From DASSQJ01 sp963772645 (GTDB lineage Bacteria; Actinomycetota; Actinomycetes; Actinomycetales; Dermatophilaceae), in the NCBI GenBank assembly GCA_963772645.1, contig CAVYYD010000003.1:1-64000 (forward strand): 64,000 nt of DNA, given 5' to 3'. A model generated the notes under the pieces. That model had not been told where the DNA came from and did not search any database. It saw only the letters and a list, made by a program, of their open reading frames with translations. This document shows positions 26,546 to 36,129 of the stretch, piece after piece (positions within the stretch are counted from its first letter, which is position 1; each line of letters begins with the position of its first letter). The position numbers were made by a program, and so were the translations under genes.

Positions 26546-26602
26546 CGACTAATCCACTGGCGCGGCGCGGCCGTCGCGGGATGTGCCGTCCGGCACCTCT
26601 TC

Positions 26603-26631
26603 TTGACTCGCTCAAGTAAAGACACCATGCT
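26603..26631 (+). promoter_or_regulatory. furA-katG promoter
   Basis: TTGACT (26603-26608), 17-nt spacer, CATGCT (26626-26631). Transcription would begin at about the GTG at 26638, so furA is probably leaderless, as known for mycobacterial furA. The AT-richer spacer (CTCAAGTAAAG) would be the FurA-binding zone. Confidence 0.55.
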
Positions 26632-26637
26632 GGGCCC

Positions 26638-27069
26638 GTGAACCCCGGGACCGAGTACGCGCGGATGCTGCGCGCGGCCTCCCTGCGGGTCACCAGGCCC
26701 CGGCTGTCGGTGCTCGCCGCGGTGCACGCCCGCCCGCATGCCGACACCGACTCGATCCTGGCCGCCGCCCGCGACGAGCTGGGTGGCGTCTCGCACCAGG
26801 CGGTCTACGACGTGCTCCGCGTGCTCACCGACCACGGCCTGCTCCGGCGCATCCAGCCGCGGGGCTCGGTCGCCCGGTACGAAGCCCGCGTCGGCGACAA
26901 CCACCACCACGTCGTCTGCCGGAGCTGCGGCTCGATCGCCGACGTCGACTGCGCCCTGGGCGAGGCGCCGTGCCTCGTCGCCAGCGACGACGCCGGCTAC
27001 GCCATCGACGAGGCCGAGGTCGTCTACTGGGGCGTGTGCCCCCGGTGCGCGGCCGCGGCCGCCCCCTGA
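26638..27069 (+). CDS. furA: Fur-family regulator FurA
   Basis: 143 residues from GTG 26638. A winged HTH (SHQAVYDVLRVLTDHGLLRRI) is followed by the metal-binding domain NHHHVVCRSCGSIADVDC and a C-terminal CPRC pair for structural zinc. In actinobacteria FurA represses katG in response to peroxide and metals. It lies 41 nt upstream of katG and is read with it. Confidence 0.92.
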   Translation: MNPGTEYARMLRAASLRVTRPRLSVLAAVHARPHADTDSILAAARDELGGVSHQAVYDVLRVLTDHGLLRRIQPRGSVARYEARVGDNHHHVVCRSCGSIADVDCALGEAPCLVASDDAGYAIDEAEVVYWGVCPRCAAAAAP

Positions 27070-27110
27070 CCACCCGAGACCGAGACACCACATCGAAGGA
27101 GATGGACCGA

Positions 27111-29306
27111 GTGACCGACCAGACCACCGGCGTGACCGACCAGGGCAGCGAGAGCGAGAACCCGGCGATCGACGCCCCCACCCCCAAGGGCCACCGCCCG
27201 CGCACCAACCAGGACTGGTGGCCCGACCAGCTGGACCTGACCCCGTTGCACACCAACTCGGCGAAGGTGACCCCGCTCGGCAGCGGCTTCTCCTACAAGG
27301 AGGCCTTCGCCGGGCTCGACGTCGAGGCGCTCAAGGCCGACATCGTCGAGGTGATGCACACCTCGCAGGACTGGTGGCCCGCCGACTTCGGCCACTACGG
27401 ACCGCTCTTCATCCGAATGAGCTGGCACTCCGCGGGGACCTACCGCATCGAGGACGGCCGCGGCGGGGGCGGCAAGGGCCAGCAGCGGTTCGCCCCGCTC
27501 AACAGCTGGCCCGACAACGCCAACCTCGACAAGGCTCGCCGGCTGCTGTGGCCGGTCAAGCAGAAGTACGGACAGAAGATCTCGTGGGCCGACCTGATCG
27601 TCCTCGCCGGCAACGTCGCGCTCGAGGACATGGGCTTCGAGACCTTCGGCTTCGGCTTCGGTCGCGAGGACGTCTGGGAGCCCGAGGAGGTCAACTGGGG
27701 CACCGAGGACATCTGGCTCGGCGACGAGCGCTACAGCGGTGAGCGCGACCTCTCCAACCCGCTCGGCGCGGTGCAGATGGGCCTGATCTACGTCAACCCG
27801 GAGGGCCCCAACGGTGAGCCGGACCCGGTCAAGGCGGCGGTCGACATCCGGGAGACCTTCCGCCGGATGGCGATGAACGACGAGGAGACCGTGGCCCTGA
27901 TCGCCGGCGGTCACACCTTCGGCAAGACCCACGGCGCCGGTGACCCCGACCTCGTCGGCACCGAGCCGGAGGGCTGCCCGGTCCACTCGATGGGCCTGGG
28001 GTGGAAGAGTGAGTACGGCACCGGCAAGGGGCGGGACGCGATCACCTCCGGCCTCGAGGTCACCTGGAGCCAGCGCCCCACCGAGTGGAGCAACCGCTTC
28101 TTCGACAACCTCTTCGGCTTCGAGTGGGAGCTGACCAAGAGCCCGGCCGGCGCCTGGCAGTGGCAGCCGAAGGACGGGGCCGGCGCGGACACCGTGCCCG
28201 ACCCGGAGGACGGCTCGCTCTCGCGGCCGCCGACGATGCTCACCACGGACCTCGCGCTGCGCTTCGACCCGGAGTACGAGAAGGTCTCGCGGCGCTTCCA
28301 CGAGAACTTCGAGGAGTTCCGCCTCGCCTTCGCCAAGGCCTGGTACAAGCTGCTCCACCGCGACATGGGCCCGGTCACCCGCTACCTCGGCCCGTGGGTG
28401 CCCGAGGCGCAGCTGTGGCAGGACCCGGTGCCCGAGGCCGAGGGCGAGCCGGTCACCGACGAGGACGTCGCCCGGCTCAAGGAGGCCGTCCTCGCCACCG
28501 GGCTCAGCGTCCCGCAGCTGGTCCGCACCGCGTGGGCCTCGGCGTCGACCTTCCGCGGCACCGACATGCGCGGCGGGGCCAACGGCGCCCGCATCCGCCT
28601 CGAGCCGCAGCGTTCCTGGGAGTCCAACGACCCCGACGAGCTCGCCACCGTGCTCGAGGCCCTCGAGGGCGTCAAGGCGGAGTTCGACGGGGCCGGTGGC
28701 CGCACCGTGTCGATGGCCGACCTCATCGTCCTCGCCGGCTGCGCCGCCGTGGAGAAGGGCGCCAGGGACGCCGGGCACGACGTCACCGTGCCGTTCACCC
28801 CGGGGCGCACCGACGCGACCCAGGAGATGACCGACGTCGAGTCCTTCTCGGTGCTCCAGCCGCGGGCCGACGGGTTCCGCAACCAGCTGCGGGACGGCGA
28901 GAAGGTCCCCGCCGAGCACCTGCTCCTCGAGCGGGCCAAGCTCCTGACCCTCACCGCCCCGGAGATGACCGTGCTCGTCGGCGGGATGCGGGCCCTCGGG
29001 GCCACCGCGGGCGGCTCGTCGCTCGGGGTCCTCACCGACCGCCCGGGCCAGCTGACGAACGACTTCTTCGTCAACCTGCTCAGCCCGGGGAGCTCGTGGA
29101 CCACGTCGGTGAGCACGGCGAACACCTACGACAGCGCGGACGGCCGGTGGACCGCGAGCGCGGCCGACCTCGTCTTCGGCTCGCACTCCCAGCTGCGCGC
29201 CATCGCCGAGGTGTACGGCAGCGCCGACGGCGAGGAGCGCTTCGTCTCCGACTTCGTCGCCGCCTGGGACAAGGTGATGATGTTGGACCGCTTCGACCTG
29301 CGCTGA
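27111..29306 (+). CDS. katG: Catalase-peroxidase
   Basis: 731 residues. The start is taken as GTG 27111 because GAAGGAG (27095-27101) touches the in-frame ATG at 27102 but is 9 nt from the GTG. The distal haem pocket is RMSWHSAGTYR. The Met-Tyr-Trp crosslink residues are in MGLGWKS, MGLIYVNPEGP and MSWH. The proximal His is in IAGGHTFGKTHGA, and SGLEVTW contains the serine equivalent to Ser315 of M. tuberculosis. It has the usual duplicated peroxidase halves. Detoxifies hydrogen peroxide under FurA control. Confidence 0.97.
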   Translation: MTDQTTGVTDQGSESENPAIDAPTPKGHRPRTNQDWWPDQLDLTPLHTNSAKVTPLGSGFSYKEAFAGLDVEALKADIVEVMHTSQDWWPADFGHYGPLFIRMSWHSAGTYRIEDGRGGGGKGQQRFAPLNSWPDNANLDKARRLLWPVKQKYGQKISWADLIVLAGNVALEDMGFETFGFGFGREDVWEPEEVNWGTEDIWLGDERYSGERDLSNPLGAVQMGLIYVNPEGPNGEPDPVKAAVDIRETFRRMAMNDEETVALIAGGHTFGKTHGAGDPDLVGTEPEGCPVHSMGLGWKSEYGTGKGRDAITSGLEVTWSQRPTEWSNRFFDNLFGFEWELTKSPAGAWQWQPKDGAGADTVPDPEDGSLSRPPTMLTTDLALRFDPEYEKVSRRFHENFEEFRLAFAKAWYKLLHRDMGPVTRYLGPWVPEAQLWQDPVPEAEGEPVTDEDVARLKEAVLATGLSVPQLVRTAWASASTFRGTDMRGGANGARIRLEPQRSWESNDPDELATVLEALEGVKAEFDGAGGRTVSMADLIVLAGCAAVEKGARDAGHDVTVPFTPGRTDATQEMTDVESFSVLQPRADGFRNQLRDGEKVPAEHLLLERAKLLTLTAPEMTVLVGGMRALGATAGGSSLGVLTDRPGQLTNDFFVNLLSPGSSWTTSVSTANTYDSADGRWTASAADLVFGSHSQLRAIAEVYGSADGEERFVSDFVAAWDKVMMLDRFDLR

Positions 29307-29320
29307 GCCGCAGCAGCCGA

Positions 29321-29352
29321 CGACGGGGCCCGGACGCGTCCGGGCCCCGTCG
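29321..29352. terminator. Perfect palindrome between convergent katG and minus-strand gene
   Basis: CGACGGGGCCCGGACG followed directly by its complement, 16-bp arms and no loop bases. Likely a bidirectional terminator for katG and the 29373 gene. Confidence 0.7.
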
Positions 29353-29372
29353 CGCGGGTGCGGGCGGCCTCC

Positions 29373-29672
29373 TCAGCCTCCGGCCAGGCGGTCCTCGATG
29401 CTGCGGACCTTGCTCTCCAGCATCCCCTCGTGCCCCGGCCGGATGTCGGCCTTGACGACGAGGGACACCCGCGGCGAGTGGGCGGTCATCGTGTCCACGC
29501 AGTCCTTGAGCACCGCCATCACCTCGTCCCACTCGCCCTCGACGTTCGTGAACATCGCGTTGGTCTCGTGCGGCAGCCCGGAGCCCCGGACGATGCGGAC
29601 CACCTCGGCGACCGAGTCGGCGTACGAGCCGGACTCGTCCGGGGTCCCGGCGATGCTGAAGGCGACGATCAT
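29373..29672 (-). CDS. MTH1187-family thiamine-binding protein
   Basis: 99 residues, the family's usual length. MIVAFSIAGTPDESGSYADSV and the ferredoxin-like fold segments ETNAMFTNVEGEWDEVMAVL and SLVVKADIRPGHEGML match the MTH1187/YkoF-like (DUF77) group, small oligomeric proteins that bind thiamine or related ligands. Stands alone downstream of aceE on the same strand; aceE needs thiamine pyrophosphate, which may be coincidence. Confidence 0.75.
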   Translation of the reverse strand: MIVAFSIAGTPDESGSYADSVAEVVRIVRGSGLPHETNAMFTNVEGEWDEVMAVLKDCVDTMTAHSPRVSLVVKADIRPGHEGMLESKVRSIEDRLAGG

Positions 29673-29709
29673 GGGGGCTGGCTCCTTCCGGGAGCGTCAG
29701 GCGGCGGAG

Positions 29710-29752
29710 CCTCCGCAGGGACACCGCGAAGTTCGGGGTGTCCCTGCGGAGG
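29710..29752 (-). terminator. Terminator hairpin downstream of aceE
   Basis: CCTCCGCAGGGACACC and GGTGTCCCTGCGGAGG form a perfect 16-bp stem with an 11-nt loop, 28 nt after the aceE stop. No T-tract follows. Confidence 0.7.
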
Positions 29753-29779
29753 TTGCCGCATCAGGCGGGAAAGCGCGGG

Positions 29780-32563
29780 TCAGGAGTCGCCGCCCTCGTT
29801 GCCGGAGGAGCCGGCCGTCACGTCGTTGATCCGGTAGCGGCGGAACGCCTCCTCGGGCACCGAGCGGTCGACCTCACCGCGGCCCGCCAGCGACTCCAGC
29901 GCCTGGACCGCGATCGAGGGCCCGTCGATCTGGAAGTAGCGCCTTGCCGCCGGGCGGGTGTCGGAGAAGCCGAACCCGTCGGCGCCGAGCGAGGCGAAGT
30001 CGCCGGGGACCCACTGCCGGATCTGGTCCTGGACCGCCCGCATGTAGTCGGACACGGCGACGACCGGGCCCGGGACGTCCTGCAGCTTCTGGGTCACCCA
30101 CGGCACCGGCGCCTCCTGGCCGGGGTGGTCGAAGGCCTCCTGGTCGCAGCGCAGCCCGTCGCGGCGCAGCTCGTTCCACGAGGTCACCGACCACACGTCG
30201 GCGACGACGTTCCAGTCGTTGCGGAGCAGCTCCTGGGCCTCGAGCGCCCACGGCATCGCGACCCCGCTGGCGAGGAGCTGGACCCGGGGGGCGTCCTCGG
30301 CCAGGCCCGAGGCGTCCCCTGGCGCGTACCGGTAGAGGCCCTTGAGCAGGCCCTCGCGGTCGAGGTCCTCCGGCTCGGCCGGCTGCTGCAGCGGCTCGTT
30401 GTAGACGGTGAGGTAGTACATGACGTTGCGCTCGTCGTCGGTGAGCGCGTCGTCGGTGCCGTACATCCGGTGCAGGCCGTCCTGGACGATGTGCGCGATC
30501 TCGTACGCCCAGGCCGGGTCGTAGTGGACCACCGCGGGGTTCGTCGAGGCCAGCAGCGGGCTGTGCCCGTCCGCGTGCTGGAGGCCCTCGCCGGTGAGCG
30601 TCGTGCGGCCGGCGGTGGCACCGATGAGGAAGCCGCGGGACATCTGGTCGGCGGCGGCCCACAGCCCGTCGCCGGTGCGCTGGAAGCCGAACATCGAGTA
30701 GAAGACGTAGACCGGGATCATCGGCTCGCCCTGGGTCGCGTAGCTCGTCCCGACCGCGGTGAACGCCGAGACCGAGCCGCCCTCGTTGATCCCGAGGTGG
30801 AGGATCTGGCCGTCGGTGGCCTCGCGGTAGGCGAGCATGAGGTCGGCGTCGACCGGGGTGTACCGCTGCCCGTGCGGGTTGTAGATCTTGATCGTCGAGA
30901 AGAAGCTGTCCATCCCGAAGGTGCGCGCCTCGTCGGGGATGATCGGCACGATCCGGCTGCCGAACTCCTTGTCGCGCATGAGGTCCTTGAGCAGCCGGAC
31001 GAAGGCCATGGTCGTCGCGATCTGCTGCTTGCCCGAGCCCTTCTTGACCTGGGCGTACGCGGACTCCGCGGGCAGGTGCAGCGGGGCGTGGCTGGTCCGC
31101 CGCTCGGGCAGGCCACCGCCGAGCTTCCCGCGCCGCTCGAGGGCGTACTGGATGACCTCGTGGTCCTCGCCCGGGTGGTAGTACGGCGCGTTGTACGGGT
31201 CGGCCTCGAGCTGCTCGTCGCTGATCGGGATGTTCAGCGAGTCCCGGAAGGACTTGAGGTCCTCGAGGGTGAACTTCTTCATCTGGTGGGTCGCGTTGCG
31301 GCCGGCGAACGAGGTGCCCAGCCCGTAGCCCTTGATCGTCTTGGCGAGGATGACGGTGGGCTGGCCGGTGTGCGTCGTCGCCGCCTGGTAGGCCGCGTAG
31401 ACCTTGTGGTAGTCGTGGCCGCCGCGCTTGAGCTTCCACCAGATGTCGTCGTCGGACCAGTCGGCGACGAGCTTGCGGGTGCGCGGGTCGCGGTTGAAGA
31501 AGTGCTCGCGGACGTAGGCGCCGTCGTTGGCCCGGTAGGTCTGGTAGTCGCCGTCCGAGGTGCTGTTCATGAGGTGGACGAGCGCGCCGTCGCCGTCGGC
31601 GGCGAGCAGTGGGTCCCAGCCCCGGCCCCAGACGACCTTGATGACGTTCCAGCCGGCACCGCGGAAGAAGGCCTCGAGCTCCTGGATGATCTTGCCGTTG
31701 CCGCGGACCGGGCCGTCGAGGCGCTGGAGGTTGGCGTTGACGACGAAGGTGAGGTTGTCGAGCTCCTCCCCGGCCGCGATCTGCAGGGCGCCGCGCGCCT
31801 CCGGCTCGTCCATCTCGCCGTCGCCGAGGAAGGCCCACACGTGCTGCTCGCTGGTGTCCTTGATGCCCCGGTTGTGGAGGTACTTGTTGAACTGCGCCTG
31901 GTAGATCGCGTTCATCGGGCCCAGGCCCATCGAGACCGTGGGGAACTCCCAGAACGTGGGCATCAGCCGCGGGTGGGGGTAGCTCGGCAGGGCGAGCGGC
32001 CTGCCGTCGACGACGTGGCTGTGCTCCTGGCGGAAGCCGTCGAGCTGGTCGGCGGAGATGCGGCCCTCGAGGAAGGCGCGGGCGTACATGCCGGGGGAGG
32101 CGTGCCCCTGGAAGAAGACCTGGTCGCCGCCGCCGGGGTGGTCCTTGCCGCGGAAGAAGTGGTTGAAGCCGATCTCGTAGAGCGTCGCCGCGGACGCGTA
32201 CGTGGAGATGTGGCCGCCGACGCCGATGCCGGGCCGCTGGGCGCGGTGGACGATCATCGCCGAGTTCCAGCGCAGGTAGGCGCGGAAGCGGCGCTCCACC
32301 TCCTCGTCGCCGGGGAACCACGGCTCCTGCTCGGGGGAGATGGTGTTGACGTAGTCGGTCGTCGTCAGCGACGGGACGCCGACCTGCATCGCCCGGGCCC
32401 GCTCGAGGAGGCGCAGCATGAGGTACCGCGCACGCATCCGGCCCGGTCCGTCGATGACGGCGTCGAGGCTGGCCAGCCACTCGTCGGTCTCGCTGGGGTC
32501 GATGTCCGGCAGGTGGGTGGGGATGCCGTTGAGGATGGGGCCGACGTTCTCGTGGAGGGCCAC
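29780..32563 (-). CDS. aceE: Pyruvate dehydrogenase E1 component, homodimeric
   Basis: 927 residues, normal for the homodimeric actinobacterial enzyme. The TPP domain motif is GDGEMDEPEARGAL through NANLQRLDGPVRGNGKI. The transketolase-like domain (PIIPDEARTFGMDSFF) and the C-terminal domain are complete. Decarboxylates pyruvate for acetyl-CoA synthesis with E2 and E3, which are not in this window. GTG start at 32563 with AAAGGA upstream. The frame is intact over 2.8 kb. Confidence 0.97.
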   Translation of the reverse strand: MALHENVGPILNGIPTHLPDIDPSETDEWLASLDAVIDGPGRMRARYLMLRLLERARAMQVGVPSLTTTDYVNTISPEQEPWFPGDEEVERRFRAYLRWNSAMIVHRAQRPGIGVGGHISTYASAATLYEIGFNHFFRGKDHPGGGDQVFFQGHASPGMYARAFLEGRISADQLDGFRQEHSHVVDGRPLALPSYPHPRLMPTFWEFPTVSMGLGPMNAIYQAQFNKYLHNRGIKDTSEQHVWAFLGDGEMDEPEARGALQIAAGEELDNLTFVVNANLQRLDGPVRGNGKIIQELEAFFRGAGWNVIKVVWGRGWDPLLAADGDGALVHLMNSTSDGDYQTYRANDGAYVREHFFNRDPRTRKLVADWSDDDIWWKLKRGGHDYHKVYAAYQAATTHTGQPTVILAKTIKGYGLGTSFAGRNATHQMKKFTLEDLKSFRDSLNIPISDEQLEADPYNAPYYHPGEDHEVIQYALERRGKLGGGLPERRTSHAPLHLPAESAYAQVKKGSGKQQIATTMAFVRLLKDLMRDKEFGSRIVPIIPDEARTFGMDSFFSTIKIYNPHGQRYTPVDADLMLAYREATDGQILHLGINEGGSVSAFTAVGTSYATQGEPMIPVYVFYSMFGFQRTGDGLWAAADQMSRGFLIGATAGRTTLTGEGLQHADGHSPLLASTNPAVVHYDPAWAYEIAHIVQDGLHRMYGTDDALTDDERNVMYYLTVYNEPLQQPAEPEDLDREGLLKGLYRYAPGDASGLAEDAPRVQLLASGVAMPWALEAQELLRNDWNVVADVWSVTSWNELRRDGLRCDQEAFDHPGQEAPVPWVTQKLQDVPGPVVAVSDYMRAVQDQIRQWVPGDFASLGADGFGFSDTRPAARRYFQIDGPSIAVQALESLAGRGEVDRSVPEEAFRRYRINDVTAGSSGNEGGDS

Positions 32564-32660
32564 GCGTTCGTCCTTTCACCGGTCGCTGACCTCCCCCCGG
32601 TCCGGGGGGTGGGGTGCCTCCCATCTTTCACCCGATCGTGCCCGCGGTCACAATCGCGTG

Positions 32661-33491
32661 TCAGCCTCGAACCCGGTCCGGGCGCGAGTACACCGAGAAG
32701 CTCGGGCCGCGGGCGAAGGCCACCAGGGTCATCCCGACCTCCCTGGCCAGGTCGACCGCGAGCGAGGTGGGGGCACCGACGGCGACGAGGGCGGGGATGC
32801 CGGCGACGCTCGCCTTCTGGGTGATCTCGAAGCTCGCCCGGGCGCTGACGACGAGGACGGTGCCGGCGAGCGGGAGCTCGCGCTCGCGGGCGACCGCGCC
32901 GACGAGCTTGTCGACGGCGTTGTGCCGGCCGACGTCCTCGCGGACCGCGACGAGCTCCCCGTCGGCCGTGGCCAGGCCGGCGGCATGGACCCCGCCGGTA
33001 CGGTCGAAGACCGTCTGGCGGGCGCCGAGGGCCGCCGGCAGGCCGGTGACGACCGCGGCGTCCAGGACCAGCGGGTCGTCGGCCACCGGGAACCGGCTCG
33101 TCGTGCGGACGGCGTCGACCGAGGCGGACCCGCAGACACCGCACGCGCTCGTCATCGCCTCGGTGCGCTCCCGAGCCGGGCGCAGCAGGGTCGTCCCCGG
33201 GGACAGGGTGGCCTCGACGACGTTGAAGGTCGGCGAGCCGTCGGCGTCGACGTCGGTGCAGTGCATCATCGTCGCGACGTCGTGGGCCGAGCCGATCATC
33301 CCCTCGGTGAGGAGGTGGCCCAGGGCGAGGTCGAAGTCGTCGCCGGGGGTGCGCATCGTCGCCGTGACGACGCCCTGGCCCACCCGGATCTCCAGCGGCT
33401 CCTCGACGACGACGGTGTCCGGCCGCTCGACCCGCGCGCCGCGCTCGAGGTCGACCCGCGTCCGCGGCACCCGCGTCGTCACCCGTCCCAC
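32661..33491 (-). CDS. fdhD: Formate dehydrogenase accessory sulfurtransferase
   Basis: 276 residues. SACGVCGSASVDAV holds the conserved CxxC sulfur-carrying loop, followed by FDRTGGVHAAGL and REDVGRHNAVDKLVG. FdhD passes sulfur from a desulfurase to the molybdenum cofactor of formate dehydrogenase. No formate dehydrogenase gene is in this window. GTG 33491 is used; GTG 33482 is an alternative. Confidence 0.95.
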   Translation of the reverse strand: MGRVTTRVPRTRVDLERGARVERPDTVVVEEPLEIRVGQGVVTATMRTPGDDFDLALGHLLTEGMIGSAHDVATMMHCTDVDADGSPTFNVVEATLSPGTTLLRPARERTEAMTSACGVCGSASVDAVRTTSRFPVADDPLVLDAAVVTGLPAALGARQTVFDRTGGVHAAGLATADGELVAVREDVGRHNAVDKLVGAVARERELPLAGTVLVVSARASFEITQKASVAGIPALVAVGAPTSLAVDLAREVGMTLVAFARGPSFSVYSRPDRVRG

Positions 33492-33577
33492 CGGCCCATC
33501 GAAGCACAGCGAGGGGGTGCGCGCCCCGGTGCGTGGCGGGCCGAGACGACGCCATCGGCCTGGGGCAGACTGGGGCC

Positions 33578-34096
33578 GTGTCCGAGCCCGTGCCGCCGAA
33601 CGCGCCGAACGCGCCGACCGTGACCCTGCGCGGCGACGAGCTGGCCTGGCGGCCGGTCTCGCCGGCCCTGCGCAGCGTGCGGCTGCTCACCCTCGCCGTG
33701 CTCGCCACCCCGCTGGCCCTGGCCGCGGCGGTGCTCGCGGTGCTGCTCAGCCCGTGGGTGTGGCTCGCGGTGCTCGCCGTCCTCCTCGGCGCGGCTTGGG
33801 GCGCCTGGGTCGTGCACCGGCAGGTCGGCGCGATCTCGTGGGTCGAGCTCGAGGACGAGATCGTCATCCGCCGGGGACGGCTCTTCCGGACCCTGGTCAG
33901 CGTCCCCTACGGCCGGCTGCAGTACGTCGACATCCAGTCCGGGCCGCTCGCCCGGGCCTTCGGCATCGCCACGTGCGAGATCCACACCGCGTCGCCGGAG
34001 AGCGGCGGCACGCTGCCCGGCCTGCCCACCGAGGAGGCCGAGGCGCTGCGGGCCCGGCTCGCGGCGCGTGGCGAGGCGCAGCGGGCCGGGCTGTGA
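33578..34096 (+). CDS. PH-domain (bPH2) membrane protein, YdbS-like
   Basis: 172 residues from GTG 33578, which has CAGACT at leaderless spacing. Two adjacent hydrophobic segments (about 35-75) are followed by a bacterial PH domain (WVELEDEIVIRRGRLFRTLV, VPYGRLQYVDIQSGPLARAF). Its stop overlaps the next gene by 4 nt. Pairs of YdbS/YdbT-like proteins are widespread membrane proteins of poorly known function. Confidence 0.8.
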   Translation: MSEPVPPNAPNAPTVTLRGDELAWRPVSPALRSVRLLTLAVLATPLALAAAVLAVLLSPWVWLAVLAVLLGAAWGAWVVHRQVGAISWVELEDEIVIRRGRLFRTLVSVPYGRLQYVDIQSGPLARAFGIATCEIHTASPESGGTLPGLPTEEAEALRARLAARGEAQRAGL

Positions 34097-35577
34097 CCGA
34101 GCCGCCCGAGGACGCCGGCTGGCAGCGGCTCCACCCGCTCTCCCCGCTGCTGCGCGGCGGCATCGTCCTCGTCGCGGTCCTCACCTACGGCATCTCGCGC
34201 GCCGTCGACCAGGTGCTCCAGTCGGTCCCGCTCGGGCGACCCGACGGGGTCGGTCCCACCCCGGACGCCTCCGGCGGCGACCCGGTCGAACAGGCCGTCG
34301 CCCACCCGTTCATCGCCCTCGCGCTCCTCGCGCTCGTCCTCGCCGCCGTCGGCCTCGTCGGGTGGGTCAGCTGGAGCTACTCGCGATTCCGGGTCGGTGC
34401 GGGCCAGGTCGAGCTGCGCACCGGGGTCCTCTTCCGCCAGCACCGGCAGGTGCCGCTGGAGCGGATCCAGGCGGTCGAGCTCGGCCGCCCGCTGCTCGCC
34501 CGGCTCACCGGGCTGGCCCAGGTCGTGGTCCAGGCCGCGGGGGGCGCCGACTCCAACCTCACCCTCGCCTTCCTCGGCCGGGAGCGCGCCGAGCAGCTGC
34601 GCCTCGAGCTGCTCGACCTCGCCGGCCGCAGCGACGAGCAGCGGCCGGAGCCGCTGGAGGGCAGGATGCCCACGGGCCCGCGCGACGCCGAGCACGCCGT
34701 GCCGCTGGTCTCCGTGCCGAACACCCGGCTCTTCCTCGCCACGATCCTGCACGGCTCGACGATCGTCCTCGGTGGGCTGGCGCTCCTGCTCGCCGGCGCC
34801 GGCGGCCCGTTCGGCTTCGGGGCGGTGCTGCTCGGCGGCCTGCCCGCGCTGCTGCCGCTCGCCTTCGGGGTGGCGGTCAGCCGGGTCCGCGAGCTGCTGA
34901 CCCACGGCAACTTCTCGCTCGCGAGCACCGGGACCGGGCTGCGGGTGCGGCACGGCCTGACCGACCTACGGGTCGCGACCGTGCCGCTGCACCGGGTGCA
35001 GGCCGTCGAGGTCCTCCAGCCGCTGTGGTGGCGGCCGTTCGGCTGGTGGCGGGTCCGGGTCAACGTCGCCGGCGTGCACGGGGTGGGGGAGGGGGCGGTG
35101 GAGACCACGCTGCTGCCGGTGGGCACGACCGCGGAGGCGCTCGCCGTGCTCGCCGCGCTCGGCGCCCGCCCCGAGGACCCCCGCCTCGGCGAGGCCCTGC
35201 TCGGCGGGGGTGCGGAGCCGGGGTGGGTCGGCCTGCCCCGCCGAGCCCGGTGGCTGGAGCCGTGGGTGTGGCGGCGGACCGGCTACCTCCTGGCCCCCCA
35301 CGCGGTCCTCCTGCGCCGTGGCCGCTTCACCCGCAGCGCCGTGGTCGTGCCGCACGCCCGGGTCCAGTCGCTGGCGCTCGCCCAGGGACCGCTGCAGTCC
35401 CGGCTGGGCCTGGCGTCCGCGACCGTCGTCTCCACGCCCGGGCCGGTCACGGCCCGGGTCGAGCACCTGGCCGTCGCGGACGCGCAGCGCTTCCTCGAGG
35501 ACGTCGCCGCCCGGGCCCGGGTGGCACGCCGACGGGCCGGTCCGCTTGCACCCGGAGCCGCCCCGTTGGTGGACTAG
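34093..35577 (+). CDS. PH-domain membrane protein, YdbT-like
   Basis: 494 residues from GTG 34093. It contains three bPH2 repeats (QVELRTGVLFRQHRQVPLER; TGLRVRHGLTDLRVATVPLHRVQAV; HAVLLRRGRFTRSAVVVPHARVQSL) separated by paired membrane segments near 20-38, 72-95 and 225-260. The first domain has the usual IQAVELGRPLLARLTGLAQV. Partner of the preceding gene, translationally coupled to it. Confidence 0.82.
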   Translation: MTEPPEDAGWQRLHPLSPLLRGGIVLVAVLTYGISRAVDQVLQSVPLGRPDGVGPTPDASGGDPVEQAVAHPFIALALLALVLAAVGLVGWVSWSYSRFRVGAGQVELRTGVLFRQHRQVPLERIQAVELGRPLLARLTGLAQVVVQAAGGADSNLTLAFLGRERAEQLRLELLDLAGRSDEQRPEPLEGRMPTGPRDAEHAVPLVSVPNTRLFLATILHGSTIVLGGLALLLAGAGGPFGFGAVLLGGLPALLPLAFGVAVSRVRELLTHGNFSLASTGTGLRVRHGLTDLRVATVPLHRVQAVEVLQPLWWRPFGWWRVRVNVAGVHGVGEGAVETTLLPVGTTAEALAVLAALGARPEDPRLGEALLGGGAEPGWVGLPRRARWLEPWVWRRTGYLLAPHAVLLRRGRFTRSAVVVPHARVQSLALAQGPLQSRLGLASATVVSTPGPVTARVEHLAVADAQRFLEDVAARARVARRRAGPLAPGAAPLVD

Positions 35578-35614
35578 GTCCACCGCAGGGCACCCCTCGT
35601 GAAAGGCTGACGAC

Positions 35615-36058
35615 GTGAACACCCCCGCCCCGCCGCCGGTCGACCCGGGGTCGTCCGGACCTGGCGCCGTGGAGCGCCTCGGGTTCGGCCGCGACCAGGT
35701 CGTCCAGGAGTTCGGCTACGACGCCGACGTCGACGACGACTTCCGCTTCGCCGTCGAGGACGCCTGCGGCGGCGAGCTCGAGGACGACGACTACACCGGT
35801 GCGGCGGACGCCGTGCTGCTGTGGTTCCGCGAGGACGACGGGGACCTCGGCGACGCCCTCGTCGACATGGTCGGGGTCCTCGAGGAGGGCGGGTTCGTCG
35901 TCCTCCTGACGCCGAAGAACAACGGGGGCGAGGTCGATCCCGCCGACATCGACGAGGCCGCGGTGACCGCCGGGCTGCACCTCGCGGGCACCTTCAACCC
36001 GTCGGCGAGCTGGCGGGCGCACAAGCTCGTCGCACCCAAGGTCGCGCGGCCCCGCTGA
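35615..36058 (+). CDS. DUF3052 family protein
   Basis: 147 residues, acidic. VERLGFGRDQVVQEFGYDADVDDDFR and DAVLLWFREDDGDLGDALVD are characteristic of DUF3052, an actinobacterial family near AhpE and aceE; the same neighbourhood is seen in mycobacteria. Function unknown. GTG start at 35615. Confidence 0.85.
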   Translation: MNTPAPPPVDPGSSGPGAVERLGFGRDQVVQEFGYDADVDDDFRFAVEDACGGELEDDDYTGAADAVLLWFREDDGDLGDALVDMVGVLEEGGFVVLLTPKNNGGEVDPADIDEAAVTAGLHLAGTFNPSASWRAHKLVAPKVARPR

Positions 36059-36129
36059 AACCCCCGGGGGTGTCGAACCTCTCGGCTCCCGCGCGCCGAT
36101 GGCGGGGCACCGGCTGGCAGGATGGCCGC

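Noticed and set aside
27102..27110. ATG 27102 as the katG start
   Set aside because: The GAAGGAG site ends at 27101, leaving no spacing; GTG 27111 has a normal 9-nt gap.
27024..29186. A 720-codon minus-strand open frame opposite katG
   Set aside because: KatG on the plus strand carries all peroxidase residues; the opposite frame has none.
29738..32824. A 1028-codon open frame on the plus strand opposite aceE
   Set aside because: Antisense shadow of a GC-rich gene. The minus-strand AceE is full length with catalytic motifs, while the plus frame is Val/Arg/Gly-rich with no recognisable domain.
32661..33491. A formate dehydrogenase operon around fdhD
   Set aside because: Neighbours are aceE and PH-domain genes; no dehydrogenase or molybdopterin gene is present, so fdhD is treated as an orphan.
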